Shown: positions 16,314 through 25,911, numbered from the stretch's first letter. The stretch: DNA of 64,000 nt from Bacteriovoracales bacterium (GCA_028346125.1 JAOMEV010000006.1:1-64000), one strand, 5' to 3'. A program made the numbers and translations. Notes: generated by a model not told the origin, from the letters alone.

Positions 16314-18023
16314 TTACTTTATAAAAACCCCCTTTAACTCAAGGGTTCTTCCATCTTTTAAAGTGACACGAGCACCTAATGTTTTCCATCCTATAGTAGG
16401 TGTTCTCATGACTTGTGTTGAAAAGTTTAATTTTTCTGCCCAAGAAGTTAACATAATGTTTTCGCCACCGTTCTTATTTTCAAATATATAATCGACCTTT
16501 TTCACTTGACCAAGATTATTTCTTGATTCTAAATATATTTTAAATTTATAAAGAGACCCCTTAAATTCTGGCCAATATATTTCGTCTTTTTCAACCATGA
16601 CCCTTTGAGCTAACCCTTCCATTTTTCCATCTTTTTTTCTCTTAGGGTGGACTTTTAAGATGATATCTTTCGTATAAGTTTTTCCATTAAAAAGTTCAAA
16701 AATAACTTGAATGGGATTTACTCTATAGGGCGTCACCAACTTGATAGAAAACCCTTTTCTCTTTCTATTGGCCTTCGTTTTCTCAAAGTTTTTATGCTTA
16801 TAAATAACACGCTTTATTTGTGGTGAAAAAATATCATCACTTTTTACTTTTACAAAAAATACGTACCGATCAAGTGCTTTATCAAACTTAAATTTTTTGA
16901 GTAAAATAACTTTATTCACATCAAATTTTCTTTTCCCATAGATATCCTCATTTTTGGCCAAAAATTTAAACTCCTTGGTAAGGATATTTCCATTCATTAA
17001 TTCAATATTTACAAAACCTGAAAAGTGAGGATTTTTTCTCTTAAAAGACCTCGAAAAAAAATTATCCTTATCTTCTGATTTTACAACAAGATTTTTATTT
17101 CCTTTTTTGAAGTGATAAGAAACCATTTTTATAAAAGGCAGTGCATCCTCTTTGGCCTTAACCTTTAATTTAAAAATTACACCATCTCCATCAAATTCGT
17201 AGCGACTCAAAACTTTAATTTCTTTAGGTGAAATAGTCCTTTCTTCTCCCTTAAGCTCTTCTCTCAAAAGAGGGTGATTCTCTGCAAGGTACTTCAAAAT
17301 AGATTTCATCTTTATAGCGCCATTCATGAAACCTCTTCCATCATTGTCATAACCCTGTGGCCGATATTCAACGTTTACAATCCCAATAACCTTTCCTGTT
17401 TTTTGATCAAAAATAGGTGCTCCCGAAGATCCTTGTAAAATGTCAGCATTATGAAGAAAATTGATATTATTTCCAAATGGAACATTCTCTAAAACTTTTC
17501 CTGGAGATTTTTTTTTAGTCGGATAACAATTGTCTTTATTGAAATAATCGCAATTCTGATGAACGACGTAGAGCTCATCTCCCTTTTGAAGGCTTTTATC
17601 GGCAAGAGTAACCCAACCAAAAAGTTCTCCTGGAGAATCAGCACATTTTAAAATAGAGAAATCAAGCTTTAAGTCTGTTGCAACAAGTTGATGACATGCC
17701 AAAGAATAGAGCCTTTTTGACAATGAGATTGAGCTTAAGGCCTCATAACCAAAAATGGCCTTGGTATTTTTTGCAGTCTTAGCATCCCCCACACAATGGT
17801 TATTCGTCATCAAAAGGTTTCTACCTATTAAAAAGCCAGTGCATCTGCCCACAAGAAGGTCACTCTTAGGGATTTGGAGAAGTGCAACTCTTGGATCAAA
17901 GCTCTCTTTCCAATCGAGATCATTTACAATAATATTGTGCTTTTCGCTCTCCAAAGTAATTGGCCCAGAGCAACTCCAAAAAAAAACAGGCGATAAGAAC
18001 AAGATAATCCAAAAATGCTTCAT
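16314..18023 (-). CDS. Lipoprotein trypsin-like protease with three pYEATS-like repeats
   Basis: A 569-residue exported protein. A lipobox-type signal ends at Cys18 (FFWSC). Residues 40-250 are a V8/trypsin-like protease with His76 (TNNHCVGD), Asp121 (KLDFSIL) and Ser200 (GSSGAP). Three tandem domains of about 90 residues follow (roughly 275-365, 370-465 and 475-569). Each has the pattern FxFKVxVK...IKxVxYxFK...FxxxV.TP/GW....V.IELxNGxxxTKE, which I read as prokaryotic YEATS-type beta-sandwiches. All catalytic residues are present, so it should be active, presumably on the outer membrane facing periplasm or prey. The pYEATS call is by pattern only. Confidence 0.75.
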   Translation of the reverse strand: MKHFWIILFLSPVFFWSCSGPITLESEKHNIIVNDLDWKESFDPRVALLQIPKSDLLVGRCTGFLIGRNLLMTNNHCVGDAKTAKNTKAIFGYEALSSISLSKRLYSLACHQLVATDLKLDFSILKCADSPGELFGWVTLADKSLQKGDELYVVHQNCDYFNKDNCYPTKKKSPGKVLENVPFGNNINFLHNADILQGSSGAPIFDQKTGKVIGIVNVEYRPQGYDNDGRGFMNGAIKMKSILKYLAENHPLLREELKGEERTISPKEIKVLSRYEFDGDGVIFKLKVKAKEDALPFIKMVSYHFKKGNKNLVVKSEDKDNFFSRSFKRKNPHFSGFVNIELMNGNILTKEFKFLAKNEDIYGKRKFDVNKVILLKKFKFDKALDRYVFFVKVKSDDIFSPQIKRVIYKHKNFEKTKANRKRKGFSIKLVTPYRVNPIQVIFELFNGKTYTKDIILKVHPKRKKDGKMEGLAQRVMVEKDEIYWPEFKGSLYKFKIYLESRNNLGQVKKVDYIFENKNGGENIMLTSWAEKLNFSTQVMRTPTIGWKTLGARVTLKDGRTLELKGVFIK

Positions 18024-18125
18024 TAATCTCCCTCCAAATTATTTAAGATCTATTTTATTTTTTAAGATTTTCAAATGAAAGTGTCCATTGTAGAAATAGG
18101 TATGGCCTATGCTTAAGGACTAGTT

Positions 18126-18683
18126 ATGAAAAATATAATTCTTCTCCATTTCCTTTTGAGCTTAACTCTTTCGTGTAAAAATATCCTTTCATCTTTTGAG
18201 GAACAAAAAAATATTCCCGTTCCCTCAGATGTTAAACTTATCACCCTTTTGCATGAAAAAATAAGCAAAGACGATTTTGACTTAGAAATCCTGTCAAAGA
18301 AACTTTTATCTCAAAGTAAAATAACAGTTGAGAGAGAGTATTTCGCAGAGGATAAGGTCAAAAAGTCAAACTTTCAGGAAACCTGTCAGGAAATAGAGCT
18401 AAAGCTTAACCAAATGACCAAAAAAAAATGCTTTATGTCTAAAAGCAAAAAGTTAATTCTTAAATGTTTACCCAGCCAAAAAAAATGTAGGAAGTGGACA
18501 AGGCCTTTGTTTTTTGCTGAATACTGTGAAAAGAAGCAAGAAATTCACTTTTTAAAAAAGGGAAAAATATTAGATCCCCATTTAAAAATACAAACCTGCT
18601 CTTCGAGCGAAAATGGGCCTTTGATATTGAGAAGCTTCAAATTAATCTTGGAAAAAGCTGTCCGGCCTTCCCAAAAGACTTAA
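18126..18683 (+). CDS. Putative lipoprotein
   Basis: A 185-residue protein starting with a signal peptide and lipobox (LLSLTLSCKN, Cys17). The mature part is Lys-rich with eight further cysteines, several in pairs (CQEIEL, CFMSK, CLPSQKKC, CEKKQ, CSSSE), which suggests disulfides in the periplasm. I recognise no family. Its last 47 bases overlap the end of the convergent gene 18637-19119, so one of the two C termini may be wrong. Confidence 0.6.
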   Translation: MKNIILLHFLLSLTLSCKNILSSFEEQKNIPVPSDVKLITLLHEKISKDDFDLEILSKKLLSQSKITVEREYFAEDKVKKSNFQETCQEIELKLNQMTKKKCFMSKSKKLILKCLPSQKKCRKWTRPLFFAEYCEKKQEIHFLKKGKILDPHLKIQTCSSSENGPLILRSFKLILEKAVRPSQKT

Positions 18684-19119
18684 AAGGGTCCTTCTTTGGA
18701 AAAGAGTTTAAGAAAAACTCTTTAAGAAGGTCCATACAAAACATCGGACCTTTTTCTCTTGAATAAAGGGACATGACCTTTTTAATATTTTTATCTACAA
18801 CTTTTTGATCGACCACAATATCATTAAATTTCATCATGCTTATTCCACACCATAAGGAAAAGAGGAATTTTCGCTGGGAGAAAAAGTTCCCTTCAAAAAG
18901 ATGGTAGGTTAAATAAGCGGCCTTAGAAGGCAGAATATCAGGCTCACATGTTCTCTTATCAATTGGCCAAGAGTGTTGCAAAAATGATCCTAGCCTTTTT
19001 ACGTCTTGGATATTGGATTGAACTAGCTGGAGATTTTCCTCACTAGGCTCACCTTTATTGATAAGCTGTGTACAAAAAAAATAAATATCTGAAAGCTTCG
19101 GTACTTTAACTAAACTCAT
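18637..19119 (-). CDS. Hypothetical protein
   Basis: A 160-residue soluble, mostly helical protein without signal peptide or known motif. It follows the gene at 19134-19421 by 14 bases on the same strand, so the two are probably one operon. It overlaps the convergent lipoprotein gene by 47 bases. Codon use looks like a real gene. I do not recognise the family. Confidence 0.6.
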   Translation of the reverse strand: MSLVKVPKLSDIYFFCTQLINKGEPSEENLQLVQSNIQDVKRLGSFLQHSWPIDKRTCEPDILPSKAAYLTYHLFEGNFFSQRKFLFSLWCGISMMKFNDIVVDQKVVDKNIKKVMSLYSREKGPMFCMDLLKEFFLNSFPKKDPFKSFGKAGQLFPRLI

Positions 19120-19133
19120 AACTATTCCAACAA

Positions 19134-19421
19134 TTAGGAGAAGGGAGATTTTTTTGGTTTCTTCTTTTTACTGCCCTTCAAACGATCTTCTCTTGCAACC
19201 TTAAGTTGCCTTTCTTCAAACTGGTTATACATTTCCAGGTAATTAATAACACCAGTTCTCTCATCCTTCGCGATGGCCTCTTCTTCTGCAATTCTTAGAA
19301 AATCAAGGATATTACTATCGTCCTTAAACGTTTCTTTATAAGCATCCTTCTCCTTGTGCTCTCTTTCCTTTTCATCTTCGTCAATTCGCTTAACGAATTC
19401 TAAAAATTTTTTTGGATCCAA
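19134..19421 (-). CDS. Small highly charged protein
   Basis: A 95-residue protein with a Glu/Asp/Lys-rich helical N-terminal two thirds (FVKRIDEDEKEREHKEKD) and a Lys-rich tail (GSKKKKPKKSPFS). The pattern suggests a long helix or coiled coil with a nucleic-acid-binding tail. It is the first gene of a two-gene minus-strand unit. The function is unknown. Confidence 0.6.
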   Translation of the reverse strand: MDPKKFLEFVKRIDEDEKEREHKEKDAYKETFKDDSNILDFLRIAEEEAIAKDERTGVINYLEMYNQFEERQLKVAREDRLKGSKKKKPKKSPFS

Positions 19422-19745
19422 TGTTTTCCCTTAGTTAGACCATTTAACCCTATGTACCATACCCATATAACACATGATATCAACACGCGCCGCAAAATTC
19501 TTAGAGCCATTACATTTTTACTTAAAAGTAAAAAAGCTCATTACCTGTGTCTGATAGAAAAGGCCAAATTTCAACCATTTAAATGATTGATCAAAGAGTT
19601 AAAATAAAACTTAATAAATTGTTAGAAAACGACATATTCTTTAAGACAAACTGGCCCTAAAGTTAAACTGTAATCTAGAATAGGGCCTAAATATTGACTT
19701 TCTCCAATAAATTAGGTTTTCAAAGATAAAAGGAGTTAATCCATA
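19422..19745. other. Intergenic region between divergent genes
   Basis: 324 bases with no open frame that looks coding. It holds a perfect 9-2-9 inverted repeat at 19515-19534 (TTTTTACTT-AA-AAGTAAAAA) that could be an operator or weak terminator. The + gene at 19746 has AAAGGAG upstream. I see nothing else. Confidence 0.5.
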
Positions 19746-20597
19746 ATGAAGAATCTGAGAAAAACTAAATGCCCAAAAGAAATTTCACAGGTCCTTTTAA
19801 AGGCCCAACAAAGTGATGTTGTCTTTATAATTTGGTTTTCCAAAAAAGGCCTAAGCTTTATTAAAACGGGTGCTCTAAGAAAAATATTAAAAATAGATCT
19901 GCAAATTGAAATTCACGATTACTCCTTAAGAAATAGCTTTATTGAAGAGGAAGATATCTCATTTGGAGAATTCATTTATTTTCGCAGCTCATTTCTTGGT
20001 TTAACCTTTAAGGCCTCTTTTATCTCAAATGCTGATGACAATTGTTTTTGGGTGAAAACTCCCCAACTGGCCCTACTCAATGAAAAAAGAAAATACCCAA
20101 GAAAATACTTAAACTGCTTTAACTGGAAGGCCACGTCCTTTAATCTCACGTATGAAGATTCTACACTACCAGACAATGAAGGTTCTTATGAAGCGCCTCT
20201 TGTAGAAAACTTTACGGATGAAAATGAAAGGGCAGTCGCCCCTGCTGACGAAAATGACACTCAAGCGGACCTATTCCTGGAAAATGAACTCTTAAAAAAT
20301 AACCTACATGAATACAAAGACCCACCTAAAAAAAGCTTTGACCTGAACAAACCATTAAAAGGGGTCATTATAGAAATTTCAAAAAATGGAGCAACTCTTT
20401 TGGTTTCTAAGCCCCCTTATCTAAGCTTTGAAAAACATAGAATACTTCATTTTCACTTCATTGAAGGCATCAATATCCCTCCTAATCTAAAAGCTGAAAT
20501 AAGGTCTTTGAGGAAAGGTAAAATTGGTTATCAATCCCATAATGAAGAAAAGTTCCTTCAAATCGGTCTCCAATTTAATTCTTTAGTGAATTATTAA
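19746..20597 (+). CDS. PilZ-domain-like protein
   Basis: A 283-residue cytoplasmic protein. The Arg-rich motif of PilZ domains (RKYPRKYLN, near residue 118) and a later hydrophobic EISKNGATLLV (near residue 213), matching the [D/N]xSxxG signature with Glu in place of Asp, bracket an acidic insertion of about 70 residues. The arrangement resembles YcgR-type proteins that bind cyclic di-GMP. The long insertion and the altered second motif mean binding is uncertain. AAAGGAG precedes the ATG. Other receiver/PilZ genes follow downstream. Confidence 0.65.
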   Translation: MKNLRKTKCPKEISQVLLKAQQSDVVFIIWFSKKGLSFIKTGALRKILKIDLQIEIHDYSLRNSFIEEEDISFGEFIYFRSSFLGLTFKASFISNADDNCFWVKTPQLALLNEKRKYPRKYLNCFNWKATSFNLTYEDSTLPDNEGSYEAPLVENFTDENERAVAPADENDTQADLFLENELLKNNLHEYKDPPKKSFDLNKPLKGVIIEISKNGATLLVSKPPYLSFEKHRILHFHFIEGINIPPNLKAEIRSLRKGKIGYQSHNEEKFLQIGLQFNSLVNY

Positions 20598-20796
20598 ATA
20601 GAATTCATTTAATAATTGCTCTTTTTCTTACATAGTTTATGTAAATTAAGACGCATCGTGGAAATTTTCTTGTTCTTTTTCACCAATATGTTAAAAAATA
20701 TTTGTTTTATATCAACAGCAACTAATGCTAACGTGAACACTTTGAAGCATATACGGGTTTTATACTCGGCTTTTAAGTTTTTCGGGGGGAAAACTT

Positions 20797-22407
20797 GTGC
20801 CTAAAGAAGTAATGGGAGTTAAAGTCCTTTATTTCGGTGAAGATCCTAGGTATCTCCAGGAGTTCATTGGCTATTGCAAAAAAAACAGACCTGAGCTCAA
20901 CTTCCAATCTTGCTACCATTACTGGGATGAAAATGAAAAAATTGGTGCTTCAGTTTTTTCGGTCTATAAATATCTTCCTCACGTTATTCTTTTGGATTTT
21001 TCCGGAAATTCAAATAAGGCCCTCTTAAGGCTAAGCTCGTTTTTAAATAAACACTACCCGCTGAGAAAACTTCCAGTTATTGCCCTTATCAAGGACCTTA
21101 AAGACAACGAAGAGCTTATAAACCAAGTTCTTCTTTCTGGAATACACTTTATTCAAAGAAAGGCCCCTGAGTTTTACAACCTTGGTTATTACCTACAATG
21201 TTTGCTTTCTCAATTTACTGGAGAAAGAATTCAGGCACCTGAATACTTTAAAGTACCTCTCAATAAATCAATCAAGGTAGATACATCAATTAGAATTGGT
21301 TACTTAGATAATGATTATCTCCATATGGAAACAAATTTTCCCTTCTCCCCTCATCACAGGGTTGTTCTCAATACACAATTTGAAAATAAAGAAAGTAAAG
21401 TTTTTCTAAAGCCAATAAGGCGTATTAGAGAAAACATTACCCATTCATTTGACCAATCTTATGACATGGAGTTTGTATGGGACCTTGAGAAGGCCTCCAT
21501 GGAAAATAAGAACTTTATTAATGCCATCGCCCCAATGACAAAAAGCTCAGATCTCCTTTATGAAAAGGTTATGTTGCCCTATACGAAGAAAAGGTATCAA
21601 AAATTTGTTCAAACTAGACAACCTCTTATATTTACTGAAAAGAAAACAAAAGTTTTAGTGATTGATAATAATTTAGAAATTTTGAAGCAAAAGAAAAAGC
21701 ACCTTGAAGAGTACCCCTATGATCTTATTGTTCATGCCAATATAGACTCAAAAAGTTTACTCATTCCTGAGGCCAAAGCTGATATAATCACAATAAGCTT
21801 TAATAGCTCCGTAGAAACAACAGGTAATAAGCTTGGCATTTTGAAAAAACCAAATAATCTAAAAACAATTAAGGAAGCTATAAAAAGAATAAGTAGCATG
21901 AAAGGTTACAGGCCTTTTATCATTATTTATGATTATACTGATGACCCTTATGCTTTAAAAGAACTCGAATATCCTAGACTTATTGTTAAGGATACTCCAT
22001 TTAACCTTGATAGACTGCTTGATCTCTGTTCTGTTTATGAAAGAAAAGAAGGAAACACCAGTCAGGTAAAAGAATCAAAAAAGGTTTATCTTAATAGCAA
22101 TTACAAAGACAGCATTGGACACTTAAATTGGGAAGTTGACGTTCAATTTATGTCTGAGACGCATATCAAGTTTACTTCCCCGCTCCCTATTCCCAACCTT
22201 TGTGTTCTTAAATTAAACTTACCGCCAGAGCTGTATATTACTGTCGTTGAAAAAAAGAATATTTCCCAATACTCTCTTGCCAAAGAAAATGAGTATATTG
22301 GCATTATTCATGGCCCAGGGGAGACCACAAAAAATCAACTTAGAAAGTTTTTGAATGAAAACTATAGAGCTCTTAATAAAACCCAAGAGCCTACCGCATC
22401 TCCATAA
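20797..22407 (+). CDS. Protein with two receiver-like domains, the second degenerate
   Basis: A 536-residue protein starting at GTG behind GGGGGGA. Residues 5-140 look like a response-regulator receiver (acidic pair in YFGEDP, candidate phospho-Asp in VILLDFSG near residue 70). A middle stretch (145-280) is unassigned. Residues 287-425 repeat the receiver pattern (KVLVIDNNLEI) but have TISFN where the phospho-Asp should be, so this copy cannot be phosphorylated in the usual way. The last 100 residues are beta-rich, possibly PilZ-like (VKFTSPLP-type strand), without clear signature. Role in signalling is inferred. Confidence 0.6.
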   Translation: MPKEVMGVKVLYFGEDPRYLQEFIGYCKKNRPELNFQSCYHYWDENEKIGASVFSVYKYLPHVILLDFSGNSNKALLRLSSFLNKHYPLRKLPVIALIKDLKDNEELINQVLLSGIHFIQRKAPEFYNLGYYLQCLLSQFTGERIQAPEYFKVPLNKSIKVDTSIRIGYLDNDYLHMETNFPFSPHHRVVLNTQFENKESKVFLKPIRRIRENITHSFDQSYDMEFVWDLEKASMENKNFINAIAPMTKSSDLLYEKVMLPYTKKRYQKFVQTRQPLIFTEKKTKVLVIDNNLEILKQKKKHLEEYPYDLIVHANIDSKSLLIPEAKADIITISFNSSVETTGNKLGILKKPNNLKTIKEAIKRISSMKGYRPFIIIYDYTDDPYALKELEYPRLIVKDTPFNLDRLLDLCSVYERKEGNTSQVKESKKVYLNSNYKDSIGHLNWEVDVQFMSETHIKFTSPLPIPNLCVLKLNLPPELYITVVEKKNISQYSLAKENEYIGIIHGPGETTKNQLRKFLNENYRALNKTQEPTASP

Positions 22408-22492
22408 AACAACCCTTTTTTGCGAAATCCACTTGATAGAAAGAATCTTTTTTTATAAAAAGTCTAGGTACCCATCTTAAAAGAGAGATTTT

Positions 22493-23083
22493 ATGAAAAA
22501 GTTTCTATTGTTCTTCATTGCAATAATCAGTTTTCATACCCATGCTCTAAACATTAAAACTCCAGATCTCAATGAACTAGAGCTAAAAGCTTATTCTGCT
22601 GAGCTTAAATTTCTTAAAAAGTTAAAAAAGGAATATCAACAAAAAAATAGGATCCTAGATAGTTTAAGAGTTCACTCAAAATCACTCATAAAAGCAAAGA
22701 AAAGCTATTTAAAAAAAAGGGCCGTTTATAAAAAAAATATAGCCCACTTTAAAAATCCTAATATCAAAAATTTGAAAATATCCTCTTATGTCTCAAGAGT
22801 AAGAAACGTTCTTTATCAACAACCCTTTTTAAAGGACTGCTTTCAAAGGGAACTTAATCGCAATCGCCTTCTAAAAGGAGGAAAGGCCTTGGGTATTTTA
22901 AAAATTAATTCTTCGGGTAATTTGGAAAACCTAAAATTTACTTCTCCAAATGGCCAAGGTATTCGTAACAAGAAAATTTTGAATTGCCTTTCCCAAAATA
23001 TAAAAAAGCTTACCTTCCCACTCCCCCCCCATAATACGCCTATCTCGATCCACCAGGCCTTTAATTTTAAAATTTCTGGGTGA
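22493..23083 (+). CDS. Exported AgmX/PglI-type C-terminal domain protein
   Basis: A 196-residue protein with a signal peptide (FLLFFIAIISFHTHA), a Lys-rich helical middle, and a C-terminal domain with the pattern CFxREL...KGGKALGILKINSSGNLE...LNCL...LTFPLPP. That is the AgmX/PglI (TonB-like) domain common in myxobacteria and bdellovibrios, often linked to motility or envelope machines. The two cysteines (CFQRE, NCLS) are those usually conserved. The exact role is unknown. Confidence 0.65.
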   Translation: MKKFLLFFIAIISFHTHALNIKTPDLNELELKAYSAELKFLKKLKKEYQQKNRILDSLRVHSKSLIKAKKSYLKKRAVYKKNIAHFKNPNIKNLKISSYVSRVRNVLYQQPFLKDCFQRELNRNRLLKGGKALGILKINSSGNLENLKFTSPNGQGIRNKKILNCLSQNIKKLTFPLPPHNTPISIHQAFNFKISG

Positions 23084-23177
23084 TTTGCTCTATTATCTTG
23101 AGTAGGAAAGAAACGTCACTTCCAACAAATTATTTATGGTGATAAAATTAGAGTAAATTATAAAAGGACCCAAAATT

Positions 23178-23879
23178 ATGATTTTAATCGTAGATGATGA
23201 TCCAGAAATCCTTGATATTATGACCATGAATCTTGAAGATAGCGGGCTCGAAGTCCATGCGACAACTCACCCAAAGCAGGCCACAGGCCTCATAGAAAAA
23301 CATGACATAAAATTATGCATCCTTGATATAGGAATGAAAGAAATGAGTGGCTACGACCTCATGAAAGTTATTAAGGATCAATTTCCAGATGTAAAACTTA
23401 TGTGCGTTTCAGGTTATGCTGACCTTTTTGAGGAAAAAGTAAGGGCCTTAGGGGTAAACCATCTACTGAGTAAACCATTCTCTCAAGAAGACCTTCTCAG
23501 TGCAGTACAAGATTCTCTCAATATAAGAAAAAGAAGAAAAGGTGCCGGAGGCTCTTCAAAAGGCGCTAGCAATAAAATTATCCCTAGCAAGAATAATCCA
23601 ATTAGAATGGACATCATTGGCGATAACTTCGTAGAAATAGTTCAAGTTACCGATATTAGCGAAGGTGGCGCTGGAATCTATGTCCCACATTCTTTTTCGG
23701 GTATTGATATCAGTAAGCAAATCAACGCAATCGTCACTCTTCCCGGACAAAGCTCTTTTAAAACAAAAGGCTCAATAAAGGAAGGAAGAGACAACCGTCA
23801 CTTCAACTTAGAGTTTGTGAATTTATCTTCTCAAGCAAAGAGACAAATTGGTCAGTATGCTAAGACAATGGGAAAATAA
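23178..23879 (+). CDS. Response regulator with PilZ output domain
   Basis: A 233-residue two-domain protein. Residues 1-118 are a CheY-like receiver with acidic pocket DDD (6-8), phospho-Asp in CILDIGMKEMSG near residue 52, and Lys in LLSKPF. After a basic linker, residues 133-233 match PilZ (VTDISEGGAGIYVP). The upstream RxxxR of PilZ is not obvious (NPIRMDIIG), so cyclic di-GMP binding is uncertain. AAAAGGA precedes the ATG. It likely couples a phosphorelay to motility or surface behaviour. Confidence 0.85.
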   Translation: MILIVDDDPEILDIMTMNLEDSGLEVHATTHPKQATGLIEKHDIKLCILDIGMKEMSGYDLMKVIKDQFPDVKLMCVSGYADLFEEKVRALGVNHLLSKPFSQEDLLSAVQDSLNIRKRRKGAGGSSKGASNKIIPSKNNPIRMDIIGDNFVEIVQVTDISEGGAGIYVPHSFSGIDISKQINAIVTLPGQSSFKTKGSIKEGRDNRHFNLEFVNLSSQAKRQIGQYAKTMGK

Positions 23880-23885
23880 ACGACC

Positions 23886-24173
23886 TTATTCTTTATCTAT
23901 ACATTCGTAGCCAACTTTTATTGTGGCCTTAAACTGGGGCTCCTTACCTTTTTTAGGTAGTTCTTCCCAATCACAGAGGATAGGAATATCGTAGGTGTCA
24001 TAGTTTAAAACCTTGCCTGCCTTTTTACAGATATCCAGCACCTTTCTCCTCGCATCCCCGATGGCGCTACTACAAGAAAATGGCTTACTTTTCCTAACCG
24101 CAGAGATCTTAAAAGAATCCATAGAGTAAGCCGAGGACATAGACAAAAAAATCATGACAATCAAAGTTTTCAC
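23886..24173 (-). CDS. Small secreted protein with conserved cysteines
   Basis: A 95-residue protein. I place the start at GTG 24173, which has GGAG seven bases upstream and begins a clean signal peptide (VKTLIVMIFLSMSSAYS); the longer frame to 24206 has no ribosome binding site. The mature part has four cysteines (FSCSS, DICKK, ILCDW, YECID), enough for two disulfides. Ends six bases from the convergent receiver-PilZ gene. No known family. Confidence 0.6.
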   Translation of the reverse strand: MKTLIVMIFLSMSSAYSMDSFKISAVRKSKPFSCSSAIGDARRKVLDICKKAGKVLNYDTYDIPILCDWEELPKKGKEPQFKATIKVGYECIDKE

Positions 24174-24390
24174 GGAAAACCTCCAAATATCCTTACAATT
24201 ATACACTGCATTAAAAAAAATGGAGCCTATTAATTAAAAATTCCACTAACTTTCATTTTTTTGTCATGAAGGTCAATAAGTTACCTTTAGTTTAATGAAA
24301 ATTTTTAGACTACCCCCTTTGATTGTTGATTAAAGTTAAGAAAAATTGTATCCAGGTAGCACAAAAACTATTTTACTTTAAGGCATCTCC

Positions 24391-24660
24391 ATGAATTTTT
24401 TGAAATTTAAAATTATCCAAACAAGAGAAGAGCACTCACTTGAAACAAATCTAGTGGATATTCTTTTCAACATTGATCATATCGTGAGCGTTAAGCCTAT
24501 TAAAATCGTCCTCTCTGATGGAATTTTAAATGGGTATTGGATTAGACTTACAAATGGCAAAAAATACAAGGCCACAGAAGTTCCTAATGAGCTGAAAAGT
24601 ATGCTTTCAGAAACAGAGCATATGGAAATGGACTCTGAAGTAGCACCACAATTTCACTAG
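24391..24660 (+). CDS. Small hypothetical protein
   Basis: An 89-residue cytoplasmic protein with AAGG upstream. The sequence DHIVSVKPIKIVLSDG...YWIRLTNGKKYKATE is a beta-rich core of about 60 residues, resembling small LytTR/YqgF-like or flagellar FlbD-like beta proteins (FlbD has a similar INxDxIxxI..TPDTxITLxNGKKxxVxE pattern). It ends with an acidic tail. It overlaps the convergent kinase gene by four bases. The FlbD-like resemblance is weak. Confidence 0.55.
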   Translation: MNFLKFKIIQTREEHSLETNLVDILFNIDHIVSVKPIKIVLSDGILNGYWIRLTNGKKYKATEVPNELKSMLSETEHMEMDSEVAPQFH

Positions 24661-25763
24661 GATTCGCTAGAGGGTAACTCTATTGTCACCTCTGTCCCAT
24701 GGTCTCCTTGTTCTTCTGAGGATTCAATTGAAAGCTTTCCACCATATTGGTTTATAAATTTTCGGACCAAGGGCATCCCGTATCCGGTTCCCGTCTCCCC
24801 TTCTGTACCTTTTCTCGAAGTCTCTTGCGCCATATCAAATATATTCTCCAAGAGCTTTGCACTCATTCCAATACCGAAGTCCGTAATCTTTATTTTAATC
24901 TTATCATTTTCCATAGAAGAAGATATTTCAATGGAGCTCCCAGAATCTGAAAACTTTAAAGAGTTTGTGAGAAGATTAATTAAAACAGAGTTAATAAAAG
25001 AAGTTTTTTCTACAATAACATAATGATTTTCATCAACATTAAGATTAATTTTGATGTTCTTTTTTTTGGCCCTCAGATAAATAATATTAAGGCCCTCACG
25101 AAAGACCTCCAGAAGATTGACTCTTTTTAATTCCAAAGAATTTTGTCTTTCATCAAGTAATTGAATTTTTCGAATCATTTCTATAATGCCGAAAGCATTT
25201 TCTGCACCAATTTTTAAATAATTAAAAAACTTTTTCGCTTCCTCTAAAGTCTTTACTTCATCTAAAAGTTCTAGGACACCCATGATTCCAACGACAGGGT
25301 TAGAAAGGTCGTGGCAAAGAATATGAATAAGCTCTTGGTGCTCAGCATTTTGTTTTTCAATCAATTCCCTATAAAGCTTATTTTCAAGATGAGTTTTCAC
25401 CCTGGCCACTAGCTCCTGAGAATTAAAAGGTTTGGGGATATAATCACTCCCACCCACTTGAAAGCCTCTCAAAACATCTTCGAGCTCACTTTTTGCAGAA
25501 ATAAACAAAATGGGTACTTTTTCCAACTCCTTCATCGCCTTAAGTTTTTGGCAAGTTTCAATGCCATCTCCCCCAGGCATCATTATGTCTAATAAGACAA
25601 GGTCCGGAGTAATTTTGTTGGCCAACTCAATGGCCTGTTCCCCATTAGACGCCACATTAATTTGATAGCCTTCTCTCCTCAGAACTGTCCCTATGACCTG
25701 AACATTTTTCTGAGTATCGTCAGCTATCAATATTCTGGGAGGTCTCACCGGTTCCATACTCAT
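24657..25763 (-). CDS. Receiver plus histidine kinase hybrid
   Basis: A 368-residue soluble protein with a receiver at the N terminus (phospho-Asp in LVLLDIMMPGGDG near residue 58, Lys in YIPKPF) and a histidine kinase core after it. The H box is LIHILCHDLSNPVVG (His near residue 151), the N box LINLLTNSLKFS, and the ATP lid motifs ITDFGIGMS and GTGYGMPLVR. Receiver-kinase hybrids of this order usually take a phosphoryl signal from another kinase. No membrane segment. Transcribed alone; no adjacent output regulator on the same strand. Confidence 0.9.
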   Translation of the reverse strand: MSMEPVRPPRILIADDTQKNVQVIGTVLRREGYQINVASNGEQAIELANKITPDLVLLDIMMPGGDGIETCQKLKAMKELEKVPILFISAKSELEDVLRGFQVGGSDYIPKPFNSQELVARVKTHLENKLYRELIEKQNAEHQELIHILCHDLSNPVVGIMGVLELLDEVKTLEEAKKFFNYLKIGAENAFGIIEMIRKIQLLDERQNSLELKRVNLLEVFREGLNIIYLRAKKKNIKINLNVDENHYVIVEKTSFINSVLINLLTNSLKFSDSGSSIEISSSMENDKIKIKITDFGIGMSAKLLENIFDMAQETSRKGTEGETGTGYGMPLVRKFINQYGGKLSIESSEEQGDHGTEVTIELPSSES

Positions 25764-25911
25764 AAAAAACCCTTATTCAATGTTTCCCTGAAATGATACT
25801 CCTCAATAAGCTCAATATAAAGTAATAATACTTAAAGACACATAGTGCAAATTTACAAACGGCCCTCTTTGAGATACCTAGCAATCTAATGATATTTAGA
25901 GGAGCTCTCAA

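Noticed and set aside
20616-20804. 62-codon plus-strand frame
   Set aside because: Ends inside the start of the receiver gene, lacks a Shine-Dalgarno, and reads like random AT-rich sequence.
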